Of a stretch of DNA of 64,000 nucleotides, positions 9,684 through 20,606 are shown piece by piece. Source of the stretch: Tritrichomonas musculus (Eukaryota; Parabasalia; Tritrichomonadida; Tritrichomonadidae); NCBI GenBank assembly GCA_039105265.1, contig JAPFFF010000030.1, positions 992,001-1,056,000 on the forward strand, in the 5' to 3' direction. The position numbers were made by a program, and so were the translations under genes. Under the pieces are notes generated by a model. The model did no database searches and was not told the DNA's origin. It saw only the letters and a list, made by a program, of their open reading frames with translations. The stretch's first letter is position 1; each line of letters starts with the position of its first letter.

Positions 9684-10748
9684 GTAAATGATGAATTCAA
9701 TTTAATTCTTTAAAATTTATTAATTAATAAAAAAAATTATTTGATTTTTTATTATAAAAAATGGAAAACATTATTTTAAAAAAAGGAATAAATATAATAA
9801 GCAGATGCAAATTCTTTTGTCAAAGCGAGCTTGATATGCTCTCAAATGATAATTGTGTCAAATAGCACATATGTAAGAATAAAATAAATCTTTTGCATGT
9901 TGCTTGTAAACAAATTTTCTGCATGATGTTGATCATTTTAACTTCTCCAAAAAAGAAAAAAAAAAAATTCATATTATTTGCTTTTTATTTTATTCTTTTC
10001 TTATTAATCAAATATTAATTAATAGAAATTAATTCAAAATAGAATAGTATCTTATGTAAGGAGGATTCAAAAAAGTAAATATCTTGAAAATTCATTTTGA
10101 TCTTTTTTATTGATATTAGTGTTTGAAATTTTTTTTAAAAAATATCTTTTCAATTTATATTATTATATAAATTAATTGTGGTTTGTAAAAATATCTTTGA
10201 ATGAGAAAGATCTTTCATAATTGTATGAAAAAATAGTTTTCACTATTATTTCTTATCCTACGATGATTTAATTAGATAATAATGCATATATTATAAAGAT
10301 AAATGCTTTATCTTCTATTTTTATCATTTTAGCGGACATCATAATATACTTTTTTTTCGATGCATTTTTGATATTTAACTTCTTTATCAATGAATATCAT
10401 TCATATACATGTAGATAAAGATGACATATAAATATTAAAAGAAATAAATGAATAGGTGAAAATATGAATAGATTCCATCAAAGAAAATTAAGGTCAATTA
10501 TAAGGTGAAATTGGATGAACAAAATTTCTTCTCCGATTTCATCAAAAAAGGTATCAATCAATTCCTCATCGAATAAAATCATCAATGAAACCTGCTGTGT
10601 CAAGATACATCAAATACTCATTGAGAAAAAAGTCTCTCAACATCATTCAAAAAAATAGATAAAAAAGTTAGTATAAAAAAACGGTTATTTAGTCAGTTAG
10701 TTAAAAAGTCAATATATAAAAAAATTAATTTTATGTATAAAGGAATCA
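9684..10748. other. Intergenic, AT-rich, possible decayed coding patch
   Basis: No intact gene is seen. Around 10500-10665 base composition is more coding-like, and one frame reads EQNFFSDFIKKGINQFLIE before breaking; it resembles a degraded protein fragment but I cannot assign a family. The rest is A+T-rich low-complexity sequence. Confidence 0.4.
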
Positions 10749-10850
10749 CTTTTTGGTCAATGGAGGAAGCTTTGTTTGTTTCCCTTTTGTAGGACTTGCG
10801 TTCTTTTGCGGTGATTCATAGCGAGGGATTCTTTGATAACTTCTTTATTA
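10749..10850 (-). pseudogene. RCC1-family pseudogene, part downstream of transposon
   Basis: On the minus strand this continues the RCC1-like frame interrupted by the element at 10851-13650. Rejoining at a single TA gives GTHNKEVIKES, matching GTHNKEVNKES in the related copy at 42.6 kb. After KES the two copies diverge and a stop follows about 20 codons later. It therefore looks truncated independently of the insertion. Confidence 0.75.
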
Positions 10851-11536
10851 TAGGGGAATTCAAAAGTCTTTGGACAAACTTTTTTTCTATGATTATGTTA
10901 TTATTTAGTCTTTTAAATTGTATATATTGTTTGAATAAATTGTGTATTATTAAAAACCTATGGAATTTTCATAAAGCAGGAGTTGATACCGGCAAATGGA
11001 CGTTTATAAAAAATGTACATTTGAAATTAAAAACGATTTATTTTTTTAGGATAATTTAAACTACAGATATTCAGGCCAAACAGTTTTTCAAAGAAAAAAT
11101 AATTATTGAAATATATAAGCTGTAATGGTGTAGATTTTTGTTTTAATGAATTTTTTTCATAATCATGTTTTCAATAGGTCAAAACAGTTTATTCCATCAA
11201 AAGTTAAGATTTTTCATAATAATTGATATGAATAATTATGAGTAATATATTTAATAAGAATATCTTATTATATTTGTTTGAAATGAATCTTTAAATATAT
11301 AATTAAACTATTTTCTTCCAAAATAAATGCCAATACATTTTGAAAAATACAATTTAATAAAAAAGTATTCAAATTTTAAGTGAAAATTTTTGTATATTAA
11401 TTAAAAAAAGTTGTTTTTCTCAACTGCAAAAAGATACATTCATATTATTTAAATATAATATTTTATAATAAACTAATATATACTTATACAACAAAATAAT
11501 GCTTCACGATTATCATACGAAAATAAAAACGGCATA

Positions 11537-12000
11537 TAGTTGGTGGAAAAAACTGCGTTTTGAGGACAAAACTATGTTTTCTCGATGAATATTCAATATT
11601 TTTTAATAAAAGTTATATATAATCACATTTCATATTAATACAAATCTATATACAGGTTTTTATCAATTTTATTGAACTTAAACTTTGATAATATTATAAT
11701 AAAAATTATTTTATAACATCAACATTTTTTTAATATTTCCTAATTTTTAAATTATCGCTTGGATATACTATAAAATGGATAAAATATTTTTTAACAAATG
11801 TTGTTCAGTAAGGAAAAAAAATCGATTTTTAAAAGATTTTTTAATATTCACTTCACCACTATAATTCTTTTTATATCACATTTCAGTTTTTATATAGGAA
11901 AATGGCTTTTTAAAAACGCATTTTCATTTCATTAAAACATATTATTGTTTAATGATATCCTGCTAATACTTTATTGATAAAATAAAATTACTGAAAAAGT
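11537..12000 (+). repeat. Left arm of long terminal inverted repeat
   Basis: Pairs with 13004-13466. Matching landmarks include ACTGCGTTTTGAGGACAAAA near the tip, CGCTTGGATATACTATAAAA in the middle, and ATCCTGCTAATACTTTATTG near the inner edge. Confidence 0.9.
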
Positions 12001-13003
12001 CCTTTGATAATAAGATAAATTGTTTTTAATATTTTTTTTTATTACTTTTTTTATCAACTTAAATTTCACTATGATAGATTTATCAACCAAATTTACTACT
12101 AATATAATATATATCTATATATTATATATTATCAGATTTTAATAATAAATTCTCTGTAAATTACTTCCTCATGTTAGAAATTAAATTGCAACTTTAGTTA
12201 AAAATATCATTGATTATACATAATGTGTATGGAATTTTCGTATAACAATTATAAAATATATATAATATTGGTATCTATATGTTTTTACACAGTCAAATCT
12301 GGCAAATCATTTATAGGTCACTTGGTTGAAAAGATGAAGAATCAAAATTAATCTACTTTATTTTTTTCTATCAAAGAATTAAATTGATCTAATTTTTTGT
12401 AGAAATGAATAATATTCAAATATAAATATGAATATGATATTATCATTCAATAATATATTATATTTGTCTTTTTTGGGAAGATGATTAAAAATTTATTTTG
12501 TGTGCTTTTCTCGCGGAACAAGTGTCATCGTATAAATTTATCTATATATATTTATTATTGACATGAAATGTTATCCTAAATATTAAAGTTATTAAATATT
12601 TCTTTTTAAAAATTCTTACAAAACTTGGTTTTAATTTATATTCAAAAAACACTAATATTTTTAGACATAATCAATATTTGATTATAATATTTATAATATA
12701 CATGTTACTTTTGATATTATAAATATTTTCACTTCAAAAAATGCAATTTACTATTTTTTTCCTAATGAAAAATTAGTTTTTTCAAATTTTTTTGAAAGTA
12801 TTTTTTAGCATGAATAACTTGATGGTTATTAAAGATATAATAATTTTAACATTCTATTTATTATTTTAATAGAATGATATATAATATCTATTTTTTTAAT
12901 AATGATAATCATTTAGATATATCGAGGAAAATGGTTTTTTGTTTCACTTAGCATTTGAAAAGAAAAAAAAATTCATTTTCAACTAAAATTCTAAAAAAAA
13001 ATA

Positions 13004-13466
13004 ACTTTTCAGTAATTTTATTTTATCAATAAAGTATTAGCAGGATATCATTAAACAATAATATGTTTTAATGAAATGAAAATGCGTTTTTAAAAAGCCA
13101 TTTTCCTATATAAAAACTGAAATGTGATATAAAAAGAATTATAGTGGTGAAGTGAATATTAAAAAATCTTTTAAAAATCGATTTTTTTTCCTTACTGAAC
13201 AACATTTGTTAAAAAATATTTTATCCATTTTATAGTATATCCAAGCGATAATTTAAAAATTAGGAAATATTAAAAAAATGTTGATGTTATAAAATAATTT
13301 TTATTATAATATTATCAAAGTTTAAGTTCAATAAAATTGATAAAAACCTGTATATAGATTTGTATTAATATGAAATGTGATTATATATAACTTTTATTAA
13401 AAAATATTGAATATTCATCGAGAAAACATAGTTTTGTCCTCAAAACGCAGTTTTTTCCACCAACTA
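13004..13466 (-). repeat. Right arm of long terminal inverted repeat
   Basis: Reverse complement of 11537-12000; the inner boundary is where ACTTTTCAGTAATTTTA stops matching. Confidence 0.9.
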
Positions 13467-13650
13467 TACCATTAAATACTTGATTTTTTTAATAAAATCA
13501 ACAAAATTCAATGCATAAATAATTTTTATTTGATATTGATATATTATAAAAAAGAGTGTAAAATATGCTTTAAGATTATACTATTTCTATTTACATAATT
13601 AAAAAAAAATAGCAAAAAAAAGTTTGTCCAAAGACTTTTGAATTCCCCTA

Positions 13651-13877
13651 TATGTGTTCCAAGGATTCGCCCATCTTCATTGTAACCAACTGCATAGCCT
13701 TGTCCTTCATTAGTGATCCATATCGTGTGATCGCCGCATGCTGAAAAGGATCAAAGTGAAGAAATGTTGAGATGGGAGTCGCATGGAGGGCAGATGATTG
13801 GATATCCACCTGGACTTTTTTTGTTTGATTTTTCTGCAAGTTTGGAATATTTATTATTTCCACAAACCTTCATTGAA
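13651..13877 (-). pseudogene. RCC1-family pseudogene, 5' part
   Basis: From an ATG at 13875-13877 (minus strand) the frame reads MKVCGNNKYSKLAEKSNKK, then YPIICPPCDSHLNISSL, an in-frame stop, then ACGDHTIWITNEGQGYAVG up to the transposon. The VCGNN and GDHTxWITxEGxxYAxG patterns are RCC1 beta-propeller blades. The copy at 42.5-43.6 kb is a close relative. This pseudogene is GC-richer than its surroundings, as is the relative. It is broken by an internal stop, the transposon at 10851-13650, and loss of the rest of the gene. Confidence 0.85.
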
Positions 13878-14028
13878 TTATATTTTATGTTTTTATCAAA
13901 TTGAGATAAAAAAGTCTATCGTTTTCAATTTAAAAAGTTTAATAATTTTAATGGATATTAATAGCTGGAAATAAAAAATCTTCTTTTTGATAAGAATAAT
14001 TCAAATTTATTTTATTTCTTAAAGAACT

Positions 14029-15000
14029 TAGGAAGTTAATAAAGTCGAAGCCATTGGTTATATCAAAATGGCTGCAGATAAAGGTGATTCTTTTGCGATG
14101 AATGATTATGCAAACATTCTTAAAAGTGGTGATTGTGTTGAAATTAACATACCTGAGGCAATTCGTTATTTAAAAACGGCTATTAAAAAAGGAAATTCAA
14201 AAGCAATGTACAATTATGCTACTATGCTTAAAAAGGGAGATGGTATCGATGCTAACATTCCTGAAGCTATTCGTTTTTACAAAATGGCCGCTGATAATGG
14301 AAATTCTGAAGCAATGTACGAATATGCTCATATGCTTCACGATTTTGATGATGCTGAAGCTAACATGCCCGAAATAATTAATTATTGCAAGATGGCCATA
14401 GAAAAAACAAATTATGATGCTATGATTTTTTATGCATACCTAGTATTTACATATGATAGTATTGCAGTTGATAAAAAAGAAGTTATAAAATATTTTAAGA
14501 TCGCAGCCGATAATGGAAATCTTGATGCAATGTTCAATTATGCTTATCAGCTATATGAGGGAATCTTTATTCCACAAAATTTGTCTGAGGCAGCTATCTA
14601 CTACAAAAAGGCTGCTGACAAAGGGCATGTTTTAGCAATGTTTTTTTATGCTTGCATGCTTAGAAAAAGTAGAAAATATATTGATAAATATGAAGCAACT
14701 CAATACTTCAAAATGGCTGCAGATAAAGGAAATTCTGATGCAATGAATGCGTATGCTCTAATGATATTTTATCGAATTGGCCCTGTAACTGATATGTCTG
14801 AAGCCATTCGTTACACAAAAATGGCAATTGATAAAGGAAATTCAGATGCCATGTACAATTATAGTTTTTGGCTCAAATATGGTATTGGCGTTAAAGTTAA
14901 CAAACCTGAGGCATTTCATTATCTTGAAATGGCTGCTAATTATGGAAATCAGGAAGCAATAAAAAGTCTTCGACATTTTAATCGATGCAATATCTATTAA
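14029..15000 (+). CDS. Sel1-repeat protein (possibly 5'-truncated)
   Basis: The ATG at 14068 gives 310 residues. The frame is open back to just after a stop at ~14028 and already reads as Sel1 repeat (EAIGYIK) before that ATG, so the 5' end looks cut. About eight Sel1 units of ~36 residues follow, with the pattern EAIRYxKMAADxGNSxAMYNYAxML. Sel1 repeats are helical-hairpin interaction scaffolds related to TPRs. In trichomonads they usually follow a kinase domain, and a dead kinase remnant lies just downstream (15420-16010), but strand and order do not join the two. It may be a small Sel1 protein or the tail of a lost kinase-Sel1 gene. Confidence 0.7.
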
Positions 15001-15419
15001 CAATCGATAAAAGACATTTTTGATAATAATAAAAAATTGAATTGATCATCAATAAATATTTTGATGGAGATATTTAAGATACAGCTTCCACTAATAAAAT
15101 CATCAAATAAATATTTTGACATTCCAAAATAGGAATTTAATAAAAAAAATTTATTTATAATAACATAAATATAGTTTATATTGTTATATCATTGTTTTAT
15201 AATAGAAAATAATTCAATTTTTCATTTCATTAAATTGATTTGAAGAGTTAATAGGTTGTTTGCAAGCTCTATATAAAAGCCGCCACTTTTTTTCTGAGAC
15301 AAACGATCATTGCTTGATCGTCGAATATTCAAAAAGCAATTTACATCTCATAAATTTTATACTACTATTTTTTTTTTTTTTTTTTAATATAGAATATGGC
15401 AAAAACTTTAAGACAAAAT

Positions 15420-16010
15420 GGAAGAACAAATTCTCCTATTTTTAAAATCTGCATCACCAACTGAAATAAAACCATTTTTAAATTCATTAATGTGAAAAAA
15501 CTATGAGTCATTTGAACAGTTTACAGACTTTTTGGAATGTTGCCGGTCCAAATTATCTTGCAGTACAAGTTAGTCATCGAAAACATTAGTTGCCGTATGC
15601 AGAAACTGACAATTATTTCGGAATAGTGGGACAAGAAAGGCTTCTGTAAGAAGCATCATGGGTAATATGGTCATCCTGAAGATCACTTACCTAAAGAACT
15701 ATCATTACATTTAACTTCAGTTTTCGAAGTATTGAAAAAGTTCATCATTGAAGAAATTGAGATGAAATATTTCCACTTTTTCAATGAGATTTTTTAATTT
15801 ATTATTCAAATATCAGGAATTGGCGATGGAGTTCATAGGCTGGCATCTTTATCGTTTGATGCTGAAATTTTCTTAGAATCAATTATAAAGAATTATTTCT
15901 ATTTTTTATCATGCCCACAACATAATTAATCGAGAATTAAAACTAGAAAATATTTGCATTTGTGATCTGTTTCTTCCTAAAATTTCAAAATATGTATATT
16001 TAGCTATCTT
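15420..16010 (+). pseudogene. Decayed protein kinase gene
   Basis: A frame around 15905-16010 reads YHAHNIINRELKLENICI then LFLPKISKY. This is the trichomonad TKL catalytic loop and following strand (HSHNIIHRDLKxxNIxxx), with HRD changed to NRE. Upstream, 15415-15490 begins with MEEQILLFLKSASPTEIKPF before stops. No frame stays open for more than ~60 codons, so this is a remnant. Confidence 0.6.
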
Positions 16011-16093
16011 TTGTAGCATTTTGCTTTTGGAATTTCATGAATCAACAAATTCGAAATGAGTAAGAAAAATCTATAATCTGTCATTTTTTGATT

Positions 16094-19000
16094 TCAAATA
16101 TGATTAGCAAATTCAAAACCTTCATAGAAATATGTTGACAAATTAGAGATTTTTTTCTTCATCTGAGAGTTATTATTCTTGTTTGACTTTTGTAAATCAA
16201 GAGATCGGAAAATTGATCCATGATAATTATAAACAAAACCAACAGTTCTATATTTTTTATATTTTTCATCAAAAACTAAAGGATCATTAAATTTCTGTTC
16301 TAAAATTATTTGGTATATTGAATTTGCTATTGTACCTGGATCATCAATATACCACTCGATTACTTCTTTAACGGTTTCAAAATTTGATCCGAATTCTTTA
16401 ACAATAATCATTGCTAATAATTCATAAGATGGTTGAAAATTTTGTTTTGCTGATTGAATTAGTAAGTCAAAAGCTTCGTCAATCCAATAATTTATTGGTT
16501 GCTCATTAAAATAAATACTAGCTAAATTAAATTTTGATACCACATCATTTGTGCTTTTTTCCTTTATGGCTTCTTTAAACAATTCAATTGCATAACCTAT
16601 ATTTTTTTCAACTTCAGATCCAAAACCGTTTTTATAAATAACACCAAGATTGTTTTTAGCATACTGATTATTAAATGATGAAGCTTCTTTATAATGCATA
16701 ATAGCTTTTTTTATATCGCAATTAATATATTTACCTTCATGATATAACGAGCCAAGAATATAATGTGCAGAAATAACATTACCTTTTGATGAAAGAGTTA
16801 AATAAAATATTCCTTTTTTAACATTTTTCTCTATTCCATATCCAAATAAATAGATGCAACCAAGAAAATATTGAGCTTTTTGAAAACCTAAATTTGAAGC
16901 TAAAGAAAAGTAATGAATTGCTTTATTTATATCATAAGGAGCAAATAGGCCATAAAGATAAATAACACCAAGATTAAATTGAGCTTCTGGATTAAATAGC
17001 TTTGCCGCAAGTGTAAAATAATATATTGCTTTTTGAAAATCGCATGGAACACCTTTTCCTCTTAAAAAAATATTTCCTAAATTAATTAATGCGCTCTGAT
17101 TATTTTGATTTGCAGAAAGTGTATAATAATTTATAGCTTTTCTAATATCATAATGCCTATATTCAGGTTTAGAATAAATCAAACCCAATGAAAATTGCGC
17201 CAAAGAATCGTTTTGATTTGCTGCTAATAAATAATAATGAATCGCTCTATTTATATCTTGTGGAATGTGTACATTTTCAAAATATATATGACCAAGATTA
17301 TGTTGGGATTGATAATCGTTTTGGTTTGCTGCAAGTGTAAAATAGTAAATTGCTTTATTTATGTTTCTGGCAACTTTAATTCCTTCATAATAAAGAATAC
17401 CAAGATTAAACTGTGCTTCCATATTATTTTGATTAGCGGCAAGAGTATAATATTGTAGTGCTTTGTTAATATCAAATTCCATAAAATCATAAATATATCC
17501 TAATTTATATTGTGCTTCTTCATGATTATTATCAGCTGCAAGAGAAAAATAATGAATTGATTTTTTGATATCTTGGTTAACATGTTCGCCTTCATAATAT
17601 AAAAATCCCAAAAAATACTGTGCTTCTTCATGATTATTATCAGCTGCAAGAGAAAAATAATTAATTGATTTTTTGATATCTTGGTTAACATGTTTGCCTT
17701 TATAATATATCATTCCTAAACAATATTGCGCTTCTGCATGATTATTATTGGCTGCAAGAGAAAAATAATGAATTGATTTTTTGATATCTTGGTTAACATG
17801 TTCGCCTTCATAATATAAAAATCCCAAAAAATACTGTGCTTCTTCATGATTATTATCAGCTGCAAGAGAAAAATAATTAATTGATTTTTTGATATCTTGG
17901 TTAACATGTTTGCCTTTATAATATATCATTCCTAAACAATATTGCGCTTCTGCATGATTATTATTGGCTGCAAGAGAAAAATAATGAATTGATTTTTTGA
18001 TATCTTGGTTAACATGTTCGCCTTTATAATATATTATTCCTAAACAACACTGTGCTTCTTCATGATTATTATCAGCTGCAAGAGAAAAATAATTAATTGA
18101 TTTTTTGATATCCCGTAGTTTATAATAAATAACTCCTAAATTTTTTTGAGCAAGCGTATTGCCATTGTTAGCAGCAAGTGTAAAATAATATATTGATTTA
18201 TTAACATTTTTAGGAACTCCAATTCCATCATAATAAATACAACCTAGATTATTTTGAGAATTGGATTCATTTTGTAATGAAGCCAATTGATAAAGGTAAA
18301 TAGCACTTTTGATATCAAATGGAACATAAACACCATTTGTGAAAATAGATCCCATAAAATATTGGGCATCAGGATCTTGGACTGATGCATACATCATATA
18401 AAAGATAGCTTTATTAATATCTGGCTTAATGTGTTTTCCTTCATAATACATACAACCAAGGAAATATAGAGCTCGTGTATAATTATTATTTACAATATTT
18501 AGTAAATATTCAATGAAAATTGGAAAATCTTGATAATTCTTACGAAAAAATAAATAACTACTAATCTCTCGTAAAATTAAAAATAATAATACATTTAAAT
18601 GGTCCAAATTGTTACATAATATTTCAATATATCGAGACAATACCGATAAAAATAACATATTAGCAGATGGCCTTTTTTTTGGATTTAAATCTAGACACTC
18701 ATTAATTATCGATAATAAATCCGAATAGAAAATAAAATCATTTTTTCTAATTATTTCGCCATCCCTTAAATCAGTTTCATTTATAATATAATAAATCATT
18801 TTCCCAAGAGAATAAATATCAGATTTATTAGATATTTCACCATTTTCAATTTCAGGTGCAATATAATATGATGCAAAATCACGAGTTAAATCATCAGAAT
18901 TATATTGAATATCAATCATTCGATCAAAATCAATTAAAACAACTTGTTTATTTTCATCAATCATAACATTATTAGGTTTTAAATCCCTGTAAATAAAATC

Positions 19001-19915
19001 ATTATTATGAGTATAAGCTATAGCCAGTATTAATTCCAAAATGATAACAATCTTTTCTTTTTCACTTAGGTGAAGTTGTTTGATATCTAACAGTGTTTGG
19101 CCGTTTATAAATTCCAAAACCAAAGAGTTATCTCTTTTCAACACACCATAAAATTTTGGAATAAATGGATGACTCAATTTTCTATGGTTATTTAATTCTC
19201 GTTCTTTAAGTTTTGGTATTTCAGGATTAAAGCAATTTCTTTGTTTTACAACAAAAAGATTTTCACTTTCTATGTGATATATTAATCTGACAATGGACAA
19301 AGGTCCATTTCCAATAACTCGTAAATTGATATATTCATCGTCATCTATAATTAAATTGCTATTTCCATTATTATAAATATCTGATCTATCTTCTTGCAAT
19401 TTATAATAACTTTGTTTGATCAAATATGATGAAATGCAAGGTGCAACAATCATCCATATTTGCTTCATCATATTATTTAATTGTTTTGTAAATTTTAGTT
19501 CTTCATTAAATGATTTAATTTCTTCAATAAATGTCCTATGAATAGGTATTTCTTTGTAATCTATTTGAATGTATTGATCGAAAATTTCTTTAGAATTAGA
19601 TAAAAATAGTATTTTAACTTCTGAATTGAGTGTTAAAAGTGGCAAAAAAAGAGTTATCAATTCTTTATCAAAATAAAGAAGGGTTTGATGAAAACTGATA
19701 ATAAAGAAGCAATTTTCTTTTACAGATCCTTGATTAATTACTATTATTTTTGATTTTTTTAAGTTTTTGTTTATTTCTTGATCTTGATCAAGAAGTGAAT
19801 TCACTGATACTGATATAAATTTGTAGCTTTTGATGATTTTATTCAATATTTTTTTTCTAACCTGTAACAAATTATTATTTATACTGTCATATAGTTCCAA
19901 ATAGCAATGTTGCAT
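16094..19915 (-). CDS. Protein kinase-Sel1 repeat fusion protein
   Basis: Reading from the ATG at 19915 gives 1,273 residues; an upstream in-frame TTG at 19948 is unlikely as a start. Residues 1-190 are a helical N-terminus of unknown type. A kinase domain spans ~195-460: loop VIGNGPLSIVRL lacks the third glycine, Lys is kept in VVKQRN, the catalytic loop is YRDLKPNN, the metal motif is DFD rather than DFG (LIDFDRM), and APE is present (YIAPEIENGE). From ~480 to ~1180 are about twenty Sel1 units such as KSINYFSLAADNNHEEAQY. Catalytic Lys, Asp and metal Asp remain, so activity is possible. Sel1 arrays probably recruit partners. Part of the array is recently amplified (17500-17970). No signal peptide or membrane segment is seen, so it is probably cytosolic. 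Confidence 0.85.
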   Translation of the reverse strand: MQHCYLELYDSINNNLLQVRKKILNKIIKSYKFISVSVNSLLDQDQEINKNLKKSKIIVINQGSVKENCFFIISFHQTLLYFDKELITLFLPLLTLNSEVKILFLSNSKEIFDQYIQIDYKEIPIHRTFIEEIKSFNEELKFTKQLNNMMKQIWMIVAPCISSYLIKQSYYKLQEDRSDIYNNGNSNLIIDDDEYINLRVIGNGPLSIVRLIYHIESENLFVVKQRNCFNPEIPKLKERELNNHRKLSHPFIPKFYGVLKRDNSLVLEFINGQTLLDIKQLHLSEKEKIVIILELILAIAYTHNNDFIYRDLKPNNVMIDENKQVVLIDFDRMIDIQYNSDDLTRDFASYYIAPEIENGEISNKSDIYSLGKMIYYIINETDLRDGEIIRKNDFIFYSDLLSIINECLDLNPKKRPSANMLFLSVLSRYIEILCNNLDHLNVLLFLILREISSYLFFRKNYQDFPIFIEYLLNIVNNNYTRALYFLGCMYYEGKHIKPDINKAIFYMMYASVQDPDAQYFMGSIFTNGVYVPFDIKSAIYLYQLASLQNESNSQNNLGCIYYDGIGVPKNVNKSIYYFTLAANNGNTLAQKNLGVIYYKLRDIKKSINYFSLAADNNHEEAQCCLGIIYYKGEHVNQDIKKSIHYFSLAANNNHAEAQYCLGMIYYKGKHVNQDIKKSINYFSLAADNNHEEAQYFLGFLYYEGEHVNQDIKKSIHYFSLAANNNHAEAQYCLGMIYYKGKHVNQDIKKSINYFSLAADNNHEEAQYFLGFLYYEGEHVNQDIKKSIHYFSLAADNNHEEAQYKLGYIYDFMEFDINKALQYYTLAANQNNMEAQFNLGILYYEGIKVARNINKAIYYFTLAANQNDYQSQHNLGHIYFENVHIPQDINRAIHYYLLAANQNDSLAQFSLGLIYSKPEYRHYDIRKAINYYTLSANQNNQSALINLGNIFLRGKGVPCDFQKAIYYFTLAAKLFNPEAQFNLGVIYLYGLFAPYDINKAIHYFSLASNLGFQKAQYFLGCIYLFGYGIEKNVKKGIFYLTLSSKGNVISAHYILGSLYHEGKYINCDIKKAIMHYKEASSFNNQYAKNNLGVIYKNGFGSEVEKNIGYAIELFKEAIKEKSTNDVVSKFNLASIYFNEQPINYWIDEAFDLLIQSAKQNFQPSYELLAMIIVKEFGSNFETVKEVIEWYIDDPGTIANSIYQIILEQKFNDPLVFDEKYKKYRTVGFVYNYHGSIFRSLDLQKSNKNNNSQMKKKISNLSTYFYEGFEFANHI
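17500..17970 (-). repeat. 216-bp tandem duplication within Sel1 array
   Basis: Two adjacent Sel1 pairs (72 codons, 216 bp) are nearly identical at nucleotide level. The block starting with HVNQDIKKSIHYFSLAANNN repeats with period 216, and a third copy is more diverged. It looks like recent unequal exchange that changes repeat number in frame. Confidence 0.85.
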
Positions 19916-20606
19916 AGGAAAATTTATAAAATTTTTGATTATTATCAAAAAGTTTCACTATTGAAAGATCATTTAATAAAATAAAGTATTCAAATTACGT
20001 AAATTTAAGGGGGTTTTACATGATTTGAAAATATAAATATCTTAATAAATATATATTATTTTTAAATTTAATTGGTCTCAAAAATAATAAGAACTAATAC
20101 TTTAATTTATAAAATAATGAACAATTTAAAATATTCATAATGTTCTTCATATAAAGAAAATAGTTTTCGATTTTAAATTATTAAAATTTTATTAATTTTA
20201 ATGATTTAATTGACTATGACAGATACTAACAAACTTTAATTAAAGTAATACTTTAGACATTCCAAAATATGATATAATTATTGAAAAGAATCATCTAATA
20301 ACTTGGCTAAACTACCTTTATTATAAATTTATCCTACCAAAAATAAATAAAAAACATTTTTGTGAACTTAAATCATGAGTTCTAAATCATCTAGAAGATT
20401 TAAAAAAGGATGAGGAATATAAAGACAAAAAAATCAAAGAAGAAGAAGAAAACAAGAATAATATGACGAATAATCAAGACAAAAAAGAAGAAGAAGAAGA
20501 AAACAAGAATAATACGTTAACGTAAAATTTATCTTTTATTCAAAATATTCTATGAGTTTGTAAAATTAGTATTGAAAATTTATTTTTATTTGGTAAATAC
20601 AGGTTA
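19916..20606. other. Intergenic between divergent kinase genes
   Basis: Starts of two divergent genes flank this region, so it should contain both promoters. At 20400-20520 a short AAGAAGAAGAAAACAAGAAT unit occurs twice; it resembles the acidic-repeat DNA inside the downstream gene and may be a stray copy. No convincing initiator was found. Confidence 0.45.

Larger units (their letters stand above)
11537..13466. mobile_element. Nested fold-back-like element with ~465-bp inverted repeats
   Basis: Inserted inside the preceding transposon. The ends TAGTTGGTGGAAAAAACTGC at 11537 and its complement ending at 13466 are flanked by TA on both sides (11535-11536, 13467-13468). The terminal inverted repeats run to about 12000 and from about 13004. 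They looked almost identical over ~465 bp by eye, with only an indel at the inner edge. The ~1-kb centre is very AT-rich and has no substantial ORF. Near-identical long arms suggest recent insertion or arm homogenisation. It may be a TA-target non-autonomous transposon. Confidence 0.88.
10851..13650. mobile_element. TA-target DNA transposon (mariner/Tc1-like ends), non-autonomous
   Basis: Inverted ends TAGGGGAATTCAAAAGTC...TTTGGACAAACTTTTTT occur at 10851-10887 and, reverse-complemented, at ~13615-13650. The TA at 10849-10850 is repeated at 13651-13652. The related uninterrupted sequence at 42622-42623 has a single TA at the same point, so the insertion boundary and TA duplication are directly shown. 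Without the nested element (11537-13466 plus its TA) the body is about 870 bp and encodes no recognisable transposase, so it should depend on an enzyme supplied elsewhere. TA duplication suits the Tc1/mariner superfamily; the terminal TAGGGG is shared with the element at 45266. Confidence 0.88.

Noticed and set aside
10796-11059. 87-residue ORF at the left end of the transposon
   Set aside because: It crosses the pseudogene-transposon junction, so it cannot be an ancestral gene; no transposase motif.
11537-13466. Large virus-like element because of the long inverted repeats
   Set aside because: The element is only 1.9 kb, has TA duplications and carries no gene, which does not fit such elements.
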